Source of the DNA: Cryptomeria japonica
Taxonomy: Eukaryota; Streptophyta; Pinopsida; Cupressales; Cupressaceae
Reading direction: 5' to 3'
Assembly: GCF_030272615.1 (NCBI RefSeq)
Contig: NC_081413.1
Location: forward strand, 724,299,149 to 724,363,148
Length of the DNA: 64,000 nt
The position numbers and the translations under genes are program-made. This document shows positions 24,721 to 36,610 of the stretch, piece after piece. The notes under the pieces are model-generated. The model searched no databases. It was not told the origin of the DNA and worked only from the letters and a program-made list of their open reading frames with translations. The stretch's first letter is position 1. Each line of letters starts with the position of its first letter.

Positions 24721-24899
24721 GCACAAAGTGGGAGAATGGATAAAGCCTTGAGTTGTCATTGACTTGTCCCACTGCTACCAAGGCATCATCATCAAGTTCC
24801 TTTACCACAACTGAATTTGGTGTAAACTCAACCTTTTTCCCATTCCCATAGTGAGTGATTTGGTAGATAGAGAGAAGGTTGGTAGACAAGTTAGGAACA

Positions 24900-25320
24900 T
24901 AGAGAACATTCTCAAATGTTCCATCATCCATGTCAATTGAACCTTTGCCTTCAACCTCTACTTGTGTATCATCACCTATGTAAATGTGAGGTACCTTAGA
25001 TGGCTCCAATGAAGAAAATTGCTCCTTTGTAGAACCCATGTGATATGAGGCACCTGAGTCAATTATCCACAGCTGTGAAGAACCCGTTGTAGCCACAAAT
25101 GCTTGCCCTTTTCCCTTAGATTGAGAGGAAGAGGAAGGAGATGAATCCTTCTTTGTGTAGGTGGATGGCAAGTTGATGTTGTTTTTCTGAAGAAGATTAG
25201 TTAACTCATCAACTTGCTTTGTGTGGCATCGATGCTCATCATGACCATACTTCTTGCAATATGCACAAGTTAGATTATCCTTCTTAGGTGGTGTCCCCTT
25301 CTTGGAAGAGGATGAAAAAT
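24900..25320 (-). pseudogene. gag zinc knuckle and protease of Copia-D
   Basis: The zinc knuckle CAYCKKYGHDEHRC (CX2CX4HX4C) lies near 25265-25225. The protease motif LWIIDSGASYHM (near 25075) is intact and is followed by DGTFENVLYVPNLSTNLLSI, typical for copia. Confidence 0.85.
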
Positions 25321-25363
25321 CACCTTGTGATGGAGATGATGATTGTCCTTTTTCTTGTTGTGG

Positions 25364-26061
25364 CTATGACTTAGATTGCTTCTTCTTGTTATTGGAATCT
25401 TTGCCTTGACTTCCTTGATTCCCTTGATTAGCCACCAAAGCCTTGTACTTTGAAGACTTGAGAAACCCCATGTTTAACAACTTAGATTGTTCCAATATCA
25501 ACGTTTCTGTGAAAGCATCAAATGAAGGCATAACATAGGAACTCCCCACTGTCAAACGATGAGTTTGGAAGCTAGACACAAATGCTGCATATTCTGGTGC
25601 AAGCTTGTCCAACAAGTTGAATATCAACTGAGCATCCATTTCGTCAATTCCACAATCCTCAAGCTTTGCTTTTAACTCATTTGCTTTGGTGACATAATCT
25701 TGGATTGTATCAAAACTCTTGGGATCCAAGTTGGTGAGCTTATTATCAATCTTATAACCTCTGATTTCATCAACTTGACCATACAATTTCTTAAACATAT
25801 CCCAAGCATCTTTGATTGTAGTACACTTTTCAATATGAAGATGAGGTCATCTGATACATACTTGCACAAAGTTCCAAGAGCCATGCAATTCTTAGTGAGC
25901 CATTCTAATTGAGCATTAGGATCAGCCTTAGGATCAGGTGGTGCTGCTATTGTTCCATCTATGTAATGCATGAGACCTTTTTCCATTAATTTGCTCCATT
26001 CTTTAATTTTCCATGATGCATAATTATGTGGAGTTAAAGGTCAAAATTTATGAGGACTCAT
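25364..26061 (-). pseudogene. gag of Copia-D
   Basis: The probable start is the ATG at 26061, with a stop soon after (SPHKF-stop-PLTPHNYASWKI). The frame from 25986 (MEKGLMHYIDGTIAAPP) shifts near 25830 into the frame that carries FKKLYGQVDEIRGYKIDNKL. This is the usual UBN2-type copia gag with a Gln/Asn/Lys-rich tail. Confidence 0.82.
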
Positions 26062-27182
26062 TGCAACAAAAATGAAAGAGCACAAAGAAAGAGAGACACA
26101 ATCACACAAGACACCCCCCAAATTCACTCAATCAAAGAACCCCCCCAAAAGTGATGTTTTGGCACTTTATACTTAGTGCGTGTACAATGGGCCACTTGCA
26201 AAAAATGACAAAGTGGACTTTTGATTTCAATTTTACAATTGCCTCAATAGGGCCAAAAGAGACTCAAACTAATAGTGCAAGAGATCTAAACTAAGATCCA
26301 AGCAATTTACAAGTACCAAATAGGCCAAATAAGACCAATATCTGAAAGTACAATTTCTACTTAAAATCTCTAAAATCTTATCATAGATTATGAAAGTAGA
26401 TGAAAAAACATGCACTTTCAAAAAAATGGCACCTGAAAAGGAGGTCGTATGAGCTCAAACGAGGCCTTTGAAGTTGCAGAATTGAGGATTAGACAGGTAC
26501 AGGTACAACTGAGAGAATCTGAAAATTCCAAAAACCTTGTGCCCCAAAATCAGAAAATACCCACACCACTGCGAAGAGCACAAAAAAATAGCCCAAATCA
26601 AAAAAAATTGCACCCAAAAAGGAGCAAAATTGAGCAAGTTATGGGCCTCCAAAGTTGACCCAAAAATCCAAACTACTCAACAAAGAGGGGAATAAAAATT
26701 TCAAAAGAAAATGTTGACTTGGCGTTGATTGGGCGCTGACTGGCTAGGTGCTGACTATGCGCTACTGACTAGGTAGAAGCTCACTGGGCAGAAGGTACAG
26801 ATCCCAAAAATAATTTTCAAATTTTTATTTTTTTTTTCAAAAAAAAAAATTTCAAACTGGAAAATAATTTTCAGAAAAAAAAAAAAAAAAAGAAATTTGA
26901 AAAAAATCCGAAAATTTCGTACCGTACTGCCCGAATTGGGCAGTAAATTTCCTCCACACCCAAAAATCGATTTTTGCCAAAATAGGTCAAATTTATACTC
27001 GATTTGTATGGAAACAACCTCCCAGATGCAATGATGAGGTCGAAAATGCTCCAAGATGCCTCCAAAAAGCGCAGTTCCTCAGATCCGAAAATAGAAGCCT
27101 TCCACGATGTCTCCAAAAACCAATCAATGAAACCCCAATGGCTCTGATACCATGTAAGATTTTGCCAAGATCAAGGGCACAA
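26062..27182 (-). other. long untranslated leader of Copia-D
   Basis: About 1.1 kb between primer site and gag. It has no supported coding frame. Poly-T/poly-A runs lie at 26820-26895 and GGGCGCTGAC-like words at 26725-26790. The window-edge copy (1-1592) has the same outer parts and a longer middle. Confidence 0.7.
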
Positions 27183-27224
27183 TGGCTCTGATACCATGTA
27201 AGATTTTGCCAAGATCAAGGGCAC
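27137..27224 (-). repeat. 44-base tandem duplication across primer site and LTR end
   Basis: Unit one is 27137-27180 and unit two 27181-27224. Each holds the primer site (TGGTATCAGAGCCA, 27139-27152 and 27183-27196) and the last ~28 bases of the LTR. Only the second unit is joined to the full LTR. Confidence 0.92.
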
Positions 27225-27647
27225 AATGAAAAGTATAAAAATAAAGACAAAAGAATGACAAGAACAAACTGTATTCTCATCAATATGAAAATGATCGACT
27301 GGATTCACCAATACAATGAATATAGGCCTGCTTATAGAGGCAAAGCCATATGGATGTACGAGCACACAATCATGACATGTGGCTCAATGAGAAACAAGGG
27401 CAGGAAAGAAATACTAGGGGTAGGTAGGAGAAGTAATATAATATTCCACAAGAGGTGGATGACCCACCGAATGTGGAGTGTAACAGCAAAATAAGACCAC
27501 AAAAGGTGGAATTTCTCCTGCAAGCTCTATCCCTATGTGCACACTTCCCTAAGTGTCTCAAATCCAAACTATGAAGAAATGGATTATCCTAAGTTAACTT
27601 AAGTAAAGTGTAATAATATCCATAATGAATATTTATCTACACCGACA
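27197..27647 (-). repeat. 5' LTR of Copia-D
   Basis: 451 bases, collinear with 21274-21724. The TATA region reads CTATAAGC here, one base changed from the left copy. Confidence 0.93.
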
Positions 27648-27652
27648 GTGTT

Positions 27653-29126
27653 TTCTTCAAGTGTTTTAGCTAGGAACCCTACCAAGTTACAATGCTTCCC
27701 ATGTGCTCAATTATGGCTTCTTGGCTTCAACTTGTCAAATTGACCTCCTACTATCATGAGTTGATGCAGAGTCATGGAGGTGTCTTCTAATATGTTTTGA
27801 ATGCATTTAGGGTCCATTTGAGGTTTGCAATCTTTTCCCTCCTTACCGATTTCACCATTTTGCCTAGAAAAGGGCTACAAGGAAAGAGCCCCAATTAGGC
27901 CTCTAAAATCCGGTTTTCTAGGGCTTGGAGAAAAATGGTTCAAAAGACCCCTCAACAAACTTTTATTTTCTTCAATTTTTCACCTAACCCCAAGTTATTT
28001 TTTTGGTTTTGGCTCCTTACTCCAACGTACAATATGCTAACCCCAAAATGAGGGTTTTGAAGGATTTCTAGGCCTTCTAGCTGGCAGTGACTGGTCAAGT
28101 TGGTGTTTGGGCATCAAATGACTTTTTCAAGGATTATCCTTGCATTGGAAACTTTGTCCCAATTTCATGAACTCCTCCAAAAGCTTAAATGTTGGTTTGG
28201 CATTCACCCCTGCACTTAGCACTTCAATTTCACCTTGTTTCCTCTAGTCGGGTTGCTCCTAGACTCGCCTAGAAGAAGGTGACAGTCACACTGAAACTCA
28301 TCTCCAGCACTTTTCCCTGCATATGTACACTATAAAATTGGTTTCCCTCCATGTCCCAATAGGTCGTGATGGTAGCACATGTGGAATTCATGGGGTAACC
28401 ATTTTACATAAAACTGCTATATATAAGCCAAAACTGGTTGTTTGCAAACTAGAACAAGAAAACACTAATACAAACTATCTACAAAGATTTAAATAGAACT
28501 AACAACTTTTTAACACACCAAAGAAACTCAATCCATTTTTGGATTAATGGATGCAATCCATTTGCATTACAAAAATGAACAAAACAAGCCAAAATGTTGT
28601 CAATTAGTCTAAAAATGAGTAGTTTCATATTGTTGAACTTACAAAAAACATTCTCCAACATTGGTAACCGTGAAAGAGAGGGTTATTATAGAATTTCCCA
28701 CGTGTGGAGTCTTTCTAGGGCGTTGGACAATGCCTAACTCCATCGCTAACCAATTCAGAATAAAAGTTGTCATGACAACTTTTTGCAACTTTGCACTTTT
28801 TCACTTTTTGGTCTTCCCAAGCTATGAGACCTATTCCAAGTCATCACACGTGAATTTTAAAACATGTCTAAGACTAATTTAACCCTCCCTAATGCCTATA
28901 CCAAGTTTTGACAGTTTTGACCATCAAGAAGGTCAACTACCTACTCAAACCACTATTTATGCACAAAATGCAAACCTAAAAAGAATGAACTCAACCTAGG
29001 CCTACATTGACTCAAAACACTAACTCTTGGACCCTCCTAGATCCTTATTCAATTCCTGACTTGGCTAGGGTCAGTACAAGCCAAATTTTGAGAAAACTAA
29101 TAGCCTAAGTCCTAGGTGCTCCTGCA
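27653..29126 (-). repeat. 5' LTR of chromovirus B, outer part
   Basis: Continues the LTR after Copia-D and matches 14940-16426. It ends CTCCTGCA followed by the duplicated CCACAC of Copia-H. Confidence 0.9.
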
Positions 29127-29184
29127 CCACACACCCATAGAAAAAATTTTCTAGATTATGTTCAAGGTGATTTTGGATAGGTAT

Positions 29185-29965
29185 TGTTTATGGTGAAAAT
29201 GGATAACAATAATAACAATATTGAAAGGCTAAATGAATCCAACCACAAAAACCTAGCCTAACAATCAACAAAGATCCACCATAACATATGAAGATTACCT
29301 AAGACAATGCAAATAACTCAAAATCACAAAGATTATACCATCACATGTCCAATAGGGTTTTGATCTCCATTCTTCCTATCTCCATTGATCTTGCTTGATA
29401 TATTTGCCCTCAGATTTTATATGCACAAGAGCTCAACAAAGAATGGAATGTGGTTGCAAGTAGGATTGTAGTGTAGCAAGTTGCATGAAAGATCATTAGC
29501 ATGAGTGATTAGGGTTTGACAATGAAGGAAGCATCTTCTTAAATAGAAGACACAATATGAAATGGAGGGATAAGATTGAGAGGTGTAAAAAGAGAGGTCG
29601 GCTAGGATTAGAGGGTAGGTAGAAGAAATAGTAAAATAATGAAAGAGGTAGGTAGTGTAGGAATTAAGAGATGAATGACATGTGTCATGTGTAGAAAAAA
29701 ATAATGAATTAATTAAATAAATAGAGATTTATTTAATTAATAGAAGAAGTAGGATAATTAAATAAATAAAAATATTTATTTAATTTAGGAAAAGGATAAT
29801 TTAAATAAATAAATGTATTTATTTAAATGAGAAATAAGGCTAGAAGAGGATAAATGAATTAATTAAATAAATAAAGATTTATTTAATTAATAGAAGAATT
29901 AAGCTTAGATGATTAAATAAATAAAATATTTATTTAATTAGACATGACAATTTTGGGTGTCTACA
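29185..29965 (-). repeat. solo LTR inside Copia-H
   Basis: 781 bases from TGTAGACACCC to CATAAACA on the minus strand, flanked by perfect GGTAT duplications (29180-29184 and 29966-29970). No internal domain is present, so it is a solo LTR. Five successive AT-rich palindromes lie at about 29703-29941, near its 5' end. The start resembles the Ogre-like LTR. Confidence 0.9.
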
Positions 29966-31180
29966 GGTATATATAGTGATGATGAGCCATGTCATATTGT
30001 TGGAAAAGGAAAGATAAAAATTAAGTTTTAGAATGCAAATGACTAGTTGTTGTAGGAGGTGAGGCATATTCCTAATTTAAGAAGAAATTTAATTTCTGAA
30101 GGACAATTGGGAGTGAAGGATGCATAGTTACCTTTACATACAATGTTTGGAAGGTCACTAAAGGTTAATTAGTAGTAGATAAAGGTGCAAAGGTAGGAAC
30201 ATTGTATTTGTGTACTAGTAATACTTATTCTACCTTAGTTGCTACATAAAAAGTTTCTAGAGGGACAACTACAGTAGATGTTGCAAGGACAAATACGAAA
30301 TTGTGGCACCATAGACTTGGGAACAAGAGTGAGAAAGCGTTGAAAATCCTTCACTCCAAAAATTTGCTGCTAGGACTAAAGGAGATTGATTTAAAGTTCT
30401 GTGGAAATTGTGCTAATGGTAAATAGAAAAGAGTTAGATTTCTCAAGGTTGGGAAAGAGAAAAAGAGTGAGAAATTAGAGCTTGTGCATTCAGTTGTATG
30501 GGGATTGGCTCAGGTATCATATCTTGGTGGCTCTTGTTATTATGCTATTTTTATAGATTATGCAACTTGGAAAACATGGTTGTATTTCGTAAAACATAAA
30601 TCAGATGTTTTTAAAATTTTAAGAAATGGAAAGCTTTGGTTGAGAATGAGATAGGAAAAATGTTGAAGTGTCTCAAATCAGATAATGGAGGCGAGCATTG
30701 TAGAAAATCATTTGAAGATTATTGTTCTTTTAATGGAATTCAAAGATAGAAGACAGTTCTACGAACCCCACAAGACAATGGTGTCTGAGAGAATGAATAG
30801 GACCATCATGGAGCGTGCAAGGAGCATGAGATTGCATGTTGGACTGCCCCTGTATTTTTGGGCAAATGTTGTACATATTGTTGTTGTTTATTTGATAAAT
30901 AGAGGACCTTCAAATATTTTGTGTGGTTGCATTCCAAAGAAGGCATGGACTGGTAAAAAGGTAAATTATTCTTTTCTGAAAACCTTTGGTTGTGAAGCTT
31001 TTGTCCATGTTGATAAAGAAAACATAACCAAGCTTGATGCTAAATCTCAAAAATGTACCTTCATTAGATATGGAATGGATGATTTTGGTTATCAGCTATG
31101 GGACTTTGAAAATCAAAAAATAATTAGAAGTAGAGATGTAATTTTCAATGAGAAGGTTATGTATAAAGAACATATGTAGG
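29966..31180 (+). pseudogene. protease end and integrase of Copia-H
   Basis: The protease tail VYISDDEPCHIVGKGKI is followed by LWHHRLGNKSEKAL and CGNCANGK (zinc-binding part). In the core the first catalytic Asp is lost (HSVVWG for the usual H-x-DVWG). SDNGGEH keeps the second. The Glu is kept in SERMNRTIMERARSM, but only after a one-base frameshift near 30780. The last part (FKTFGCEAFVHVDKEN-like LKTFGCEAFVHV, then WDFENQKIIRSRDVIFNE) is open to 31179. Confidence 0.85.
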
Positions 31181-31384
31181 AAAAGAAGCATGAACGGGTC
31201 AAAAAGGAATATGTGGTGTTGGATGAGATTACTAAAAATAAAATGCCATAGGTACTTGATGCTCAACAACAACAAAATATCCCACAAACTCCTGCAAGTG
31301 TTAGACGTTCTACAAAGTTAACTAGATGTCTTGGAAGATTTTCTCCTTCTCTGTATTCTATTTTATTAACTAATTCTAGTGAAC

Positions 31385-31759
31385 AAGAAGGATATGAATA
31401 AGCAATGCAGGTGGATGCCAAACAACAATGGGAGTTAGGCATGAAAGAGGAAATGGATTCCTTGATGTAAAATCAGACTTGGGACTTAGTCCCATTACCT
31501 GTAGGAAAAAGAGTCTTGCCAAATAAATGGGTTTATAGGCTAAAGGATAGAAAAGATATAAGGCCAGACTCATGGTAAAAGGTTTTGCACATAAAAAAGA
31601 GTATATATTTTGATAAAATATTTTTTCCACTTGTAAAAATGACTTCAATTAAAACTGTTCTAAGTCTTATGGCTCTAGAAGACTTGCATCTTGAACAACT
31701 AGATGTTAAAACCGCTTTTCTTTGTGTGGATTTGGAGGAGGAAATCTACATGCAGCAAC
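31385..31759 (+). pseudogene. reverse transcriptase of Copia-H, N-terminal part
   Basis: Reads WELGMKEEMDSLM, a stop, NQTWDLVPLPVGKRVLPNKW and, after a damaged stretch near 31560-31610, LVKMTSIKTVLSLMA and LEQLDVKTAFL. It ends at EEIYMQQ, where Copia-I is inserted. Confidence 0.85.
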
Positions 31760-33463
31760 TATAGAACACAAGATATCACTAAGAGGGGGGTGAATCAGTG
31801 ATTATAAATAATTTCAAATAGTGTGTGCAACCGATAGAATAATGAAAACACTAACAAGCAATCACACACAAAAGATCATCAGATAACACTGGATATACGA
31901 GGAAAACCCAATGTGGGAAAAACCTCGGTGAGAAATGTTGTTGGAGATCTATTGCTCCAATGTAGCCTCACAATGAAATAACAGTTTTATAATGTTTAGG
32001 GCATCAACCCAAGGAGCACCAACCCCTAACAATTTATGGGCACCTATCCAAAGGAGAACCAACCCCTAATCTATTATGAGCACCAACCCCTACACTGAGC
32101 ACCACTCAGTGAAATATAGTGAGATATAAAATCAATACAATGATAAGCACCTTATTACAAATGAGTTTTGTAACCGTTGCAAACAATTTACTATGTTGGT
32201 TGAACTCTTTTCTGTCACATTGCTTCTTCTCTAATGGATCTCAATTCTCTCTATTTGAATCCTTTTCAACTCATCTTTTGTCTTGTCAGATCTCCTCTCA
32301 CACTCTCTCTGATCTCCTTCACTCTTTGTTGCTACATTACCAGTTCAATCTCTATCGGTTTGATGGACTATTATACTCTGTAACTGTTTACCGATTAAAC
32401 CCCTCTTGCCAGTTATTCTTCTAACACTCAATCACTTCAATATTTTTGGTATCAACATTCATATTGATCAACTCTCATCTAGCATCATCACACTTTCTCA
32501 TCATCAATCATCTTAATTCTTTGATATGCACATTTGTACACATGCTTTCCCGCAAAAAAATGGTTCAAACTTTATGCGCCTAGGGTTTTCTTCACTGACT
32601 CAATCCGTATCAAATCAAATCAGATCTCATTACTCGGATTGACAACCTGCAATAGATCAAACATCACCTCCATTTTTTATCCTTCCAATACACATTCTCT
32701 AAATTTAGCAAACTGGATCTTGTTCATCGACCTTGACTTTGTCGATCATAATACCAAAAATCTATGCCTTTTGATCTGCTTCAAGCCACAATCCTCTGCA
32801 ATCAAAATGTGATTTCTGTAGTCTTCATTTAATATCGACCTAATCAACAACTACCTCGTCGATGCACAATTCACCTACCACTGCATGTTCACCACCTAGA
32901 GTCCACGTGTTTTCTCTGTCGGCCAACTCACTTGATCATATTGGTTCAAGATCGATCACCGATGAAACATACTATCTTGTATACACCAACTGGTTAACCT
33001 TCATATCATGCACTTCTTTGTTTTGTTGGTTAGGACATGTTATCCCGGACCGCACTTGCCAAACCACGAAACATACCCGAGGTAAGCCACAATATGAAAT
33101 CTTCATCATTTACCGGTGACAGTCCTCAAACATTTTGCCAAAGTGGAAAACTCATATCCTTTCATTTTCTTATCTGGGTCACATACTTTGCTCCTTGTGT
33201 TGTATTCACATCTTCAATATATGATCCAATAGCCATCCAATTTGTTTTCCTCCAGTTTTGTCTGTCTTTCCTTCAACCCGGGCATTAACCATTATTGTAC
33301 ATCTCCATCCAGTGGGAATCCTTCAATTTGTCTCTTTGCTTGCTTACTGGTTGACATACTTACCAGTAACATCAACATGCCAACAATCTCCAATACTCGT
33401 ACTTGCTTACTGGTAACATCAACTTCCATACCTGTTGACATCAATGACAACACAATGCCAACA
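31760..33463 (-). repeat. 3' LTR of Copia-I
   Basis: 1704 bases, starting TGTTGGCATTGTG on the minus strand and ending GTTCTATA (expected CTACA). A strong polypurine tract, CCAAAGGGGGAGATT, adjoins it at 33464-33478. Short open frames on the plus strand here (32119-33574) are shadows. Confidence 0.9.
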
Positions 33464-34010
33464 ATCTCCCCCTTTGGCATTGATTTCAACACACAATTTA
33501 TTCACAACTATACTGTTTCTCCCCCTTTGACAACAATGGAAAAGGGGTCAGACACCAACTTCACTCGGGTTTAGTTTCCTTTCCAAAAAAATTAAAAAAA
33601 ATCAATACTCTTTGTCATTTTCAAGTTGGTTGCAATTTTTTTTAGATAGACAAATTGAATAGACAACTATAAAAATCACAATGTTGTCTTGTACACAATG
33701 ATTGATGATCAAGTTCTCTCCCTTTGAAGTTACTCTCCCCGTCAAGCCGATTGCAATTTTGTAGATAGACAAATTGAATAGACAACTTCCAAAAGCTCAA
33801 ACATGACGGTGGTGCATACTCTACCTTTGTGTGTGATATTGATTTCAAGTAGCAGAACTTCTAGAATTAACACCGGTCTTCACATCCAAATCCACAGTTG
33901 TTGGTACTACAAAGTGAACATTTGATCTCTCCAAGTGTACAACATATAGTCCAAGAGTCAAAAGATGTATAGTTGTGAACTCCCCCTGAACCACAGATCT
34001 CCTTACACAT

Positions 34011-34905
34011 TTAAGTGTAGAAAGCTAGTGGGACAACTCCTAACTTGTGTCCTAGATACTCAAATGTGTTTACCGGTAGAGGTTTTGTGAAGATATCATC
34101 AACTTGTTCACTTGTAGGGACATATTCTACCTTTACTTCTTTCTCAACAACCTTCTCCCCGAAAAAATGGTATTTGATGGCAATGTGCTTTGTCCTTGAG
34201 TGCATAACTGGATTCTTTGAAATGTTGATTGCACTTGAGTTATCACACCAGATAGGAATAGGGTCAAATATTTTCTTCCTGAATGTCCTTGAGGGTCTGC
34301 TTCATCCATAACACCTGAGAACAACATGTAGCAGCAACAATATACTCTCCCTCAACAGTAGATAAAGAGACCAAATCTTGCTTCTTGTTGTGCCATGAAA
34401 CCAATAGATTACGTAAAAAGAATTCTCCACCACTTGTGCTCTTTCGGTCATCAATGCAGCCTGCCCAATCAGCATCAATGTAGGCCAGTAAGATTAAATC
34501 TCCTTGCTTTGAATACCATAAGCTATAATTAAGTGTTCCTTGTAGGTACTTGAAGATCCTTCTAACTGCTTTCACATGTGACTGTTTAGGTGCAGCTTGA
34601 AATCTTGCCACCATACATACTGCCTGCACTATATCCAGTCTTGAGGCAGTAAGATATAACACTCTACCAATCATGGATCTATACAGGGTCTGATCCACTT
34701 CTGGTGACTCATCCACCTTGCTCAACTCGCATCTGATCACCATGGCGGTACTTACTAGTTTGTTGTGTTCCATCTGAAACTTCTTCAACATATCTCTGGA
34801 ATACTTGGTTTGAGAGATAAATATTCCTTTATCTTGCTGTGAAATCTGCAAACCTAAAAAATATGACAGCTCTCCAAGCATTGACATCTCAAACTCTGAC
34901 TGCAT
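34011..34905 (-). pseudogene. RNase H and end of pol, Copia-I
   Basis: Reads MSMLGELSYFLGLQISQ, LYRSMIGRVLYLTASRLDI, YLQGTLNYSLWYS, AYIDADWAGCIDDRKSTSG and LSTVEGEYIVAATCCSQ. It then continues with TKHIAIKYHF and DIFTKPLPVNTFEYL, ending at 34011. A frame change lies between the 34264 stop and 34205. Otherwise well kept. Confidence 0.87.
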
Positions 34906-35616
34906 CTAATCAACAAACTCTCTACACAAGGTATCCTTGTTGCCTCCAAAAATTATATCATCTGCATACACAACAAAAATAATCATGTGATGTCCATCTG
35001 TTTTGATGTACAAATTACTATCTGCATTTCCCTTTCTGAAACCTTGCTCCCGAAGATACTTATCTAACCTTGAATGCCATGCTCTTGGAGCCTACTTCAA
35101 ACCATATGATGTCTTCTTCAATCGACACACAAAAGTTTCATCATCATGCAGTAGAAAACCTTTTGGTTGTTCTATGTAGACTTCTTCTTCTAAATTACCA
35201 TTCAAGAAGGCATATTTAACATCCATTTGATATACCTTGTATCCTTTGTAGGTAGAGAATGCTAAGAACATTCTAATAGCTTTAAGTCTTGCAACGAGTG
35301 CAAATGTTTCTTCAAAATCAATTCCTTCTACTTGAGAATACCCTTTGCACACTAATATTGCTTTATGCCTGACAATCTTACCTTCTTCATTCATCTTGCT
35401 CTAGTAGACCCATTTAGTACCGATGACATTTTTATTTGTTGGTCTAGAAACTAACTCCCAAGTCTTGTTCTTTTCAATCTGTTGCAGCTCTTCTTCCATT
35501 GCATCCATCCACTTCTCACTTTTGTTGGCCTCATTAAAATTTTTGGGTTCCATTTCAGTCATGAGGCAAAAATTCACTTGTTCATTATTTTGGGCAAGTC
35601 TTCTTCTAGTCTGCAC
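34906..35616 (-). pseudogene. reverse transcriptase of Copia-I
   Basis: Starts with QTRRRLAQNNEQVNF and WMDAMEEELQQIEKNKTWEL, continues with [45 protein letters not shown], a stop, APRAWH, and the catalytic FVVYADDIIFGG near 34965. YADD is the usual form in several copia lineages. Stops lie near 35400, 35090 and 34908; the phase is kept from 35616 to 34264. Confidence 0.87.
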
Positions 35617-35726
35617 ACCATCATTTTTATTTCCTATAATCTTCTCTTCTGGGTGATATTTTTACACATATCTATTAGGGGTTTTATTGGGTGCCTCATT
35701 TCTCCTCTCCACCATTCTCATCATAG

Positions 35727-36535
35727 CGACATTTTGAAGCAAAGTGTCATATTTTACCACAGTTAAAACATTTGAAAGGCAATTTTCCTTTGTACTTGTC
35801 GGATCCTCTTTTAAGCCTCCTTACAAATTTTGCTACCACTGTATCTGAGTCTTCACTAATTTCTCTATGAGAGATTTCTTCCTTACCCTTTTTGATGGAG
35901 TTGAAAGCAACCTCTTTCCTTGAAGTTTCTTCACAGGTTGTTCTCATCTCATAAGTAGTTAGGGACCCAAATAACTCATCCATTGAAAAGGTTTTCAGAT
36001 CCTTGGCTTCTTCTATTGCAGAGACCTTTGTATCATACTTAGATGTGAATGATCTAAGTACCTTTTTGACAATAACTCCATCAGATATATCCTCTCCATG
36101 TCCTCTAATAGTATTCACCATTTCATCAACTCTTTGAAGATAATCAACAATCTTTTCTTCATCCATCATTTTCAAGCCTTCAAGATGAGCTCTTAATGTT
36201 TGCAATTTAGCCTCCTTAACCTTGACATCTCCTTCAAATATTCTCTTCAACTTATCCCAAGTTTCCTTGGCAGATGAGCAGTGCATAACCTTAAAAAACT
36301 CATTATCAGACAGTCCACTGAGAATAACATACTTGGCCTTGGCATTGTTTTCATACTCCTTCTTAGCATCTAGATTTGTAGGGGGAACATTAGGGATAGT
36401 GTACCCATTCTTCATAGACATCCAAACATCAAAACCTAGGCAGGACAGATAGGTTTTCATTCTTCTACTCCAAAAGGCATAGTTGGCACCATCAAACATG
36501 GGAGCTTTGGAAGAGGAGGTTTCATTCCTTGCCAT
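35727..36535 (-). pseudogene. gag of Copia-I
   Basis: About 260 codons are open. I chose the ATG at 36535 (MARNETSSSKAPMFDGANYA) rather than the upstream one at 36583 because copia gags begin this way. It has the UBN2-type core (YVILSGLSDNEFFKV, ETWDKLKRIFEGD). The zinc knuckle is CFNCGKI, a stop, then HFASKC; only that stop breaks it. It is the longest undamaged frame in the window. Confidence 0.87.
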
Positions 36536-36596
36536 TGTGTTTTTAAACCAGAATCTACCCAAGCTAGAGAAAGCTTTGAGCATTAGGGAACCTAAA

Positions 36597-36608
36597 GCTC
36601 TGATACCA
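36597..36608 (-). promoter_or_regulatory. primer-binding site, initiator tRNA-Met, Copia-I
   Basis: TGGTATCAGAGC on the minus strand, two bases inside the 5' LTR. Confidence 0.88.
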
Positions 36609-36610
36609 AT

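Larger units (their letters stand above)
21274..27647 (-). mobile_element. Copia-D: full-length Ty1/copia element, youngest insertion
   Basis: 6374 bases. The two 451-base LTRs differ by about 17 substitutions and no indel (hand count). GTGTT is duplicated at 21269-21273 and 27648-27652. Minus-strand order is leader, gag, protease, integrase, reverse transcriptase, RNase H. Bases 1-2047 belong to a second copy of the family. It is inserted in the 5' LTR of chromovirus B. Confidence 0.95.
14799..29126 (-). mobile_element. Ty3/gypsy chromovirus B, split by Copia-D
   Basis: LTRs are 14799-16426 and 21129-21273 plus 27653-29126. The interior is 16427-21128. The element is inserted in the protease region of Copia-H with CCACAC on both sides (14793-14798 and 29127-29132); five of those six bases are probably the duplication. 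The LTR starts TGCAGGAGCACC/TGTAGGAGCACC on the minus strand, very like chromovirus A. Copia-D sits in its 5' LTR with duplication GTGTT. Confidence 0.92.

Noticed and set aside
32119-33574. Five open frames of 83-110 codons on the plus strand
   Set aside because: They lie inside the Copia-I LTR, on the strand opposite to its transcript, and have counterparts broken in the other LTR.
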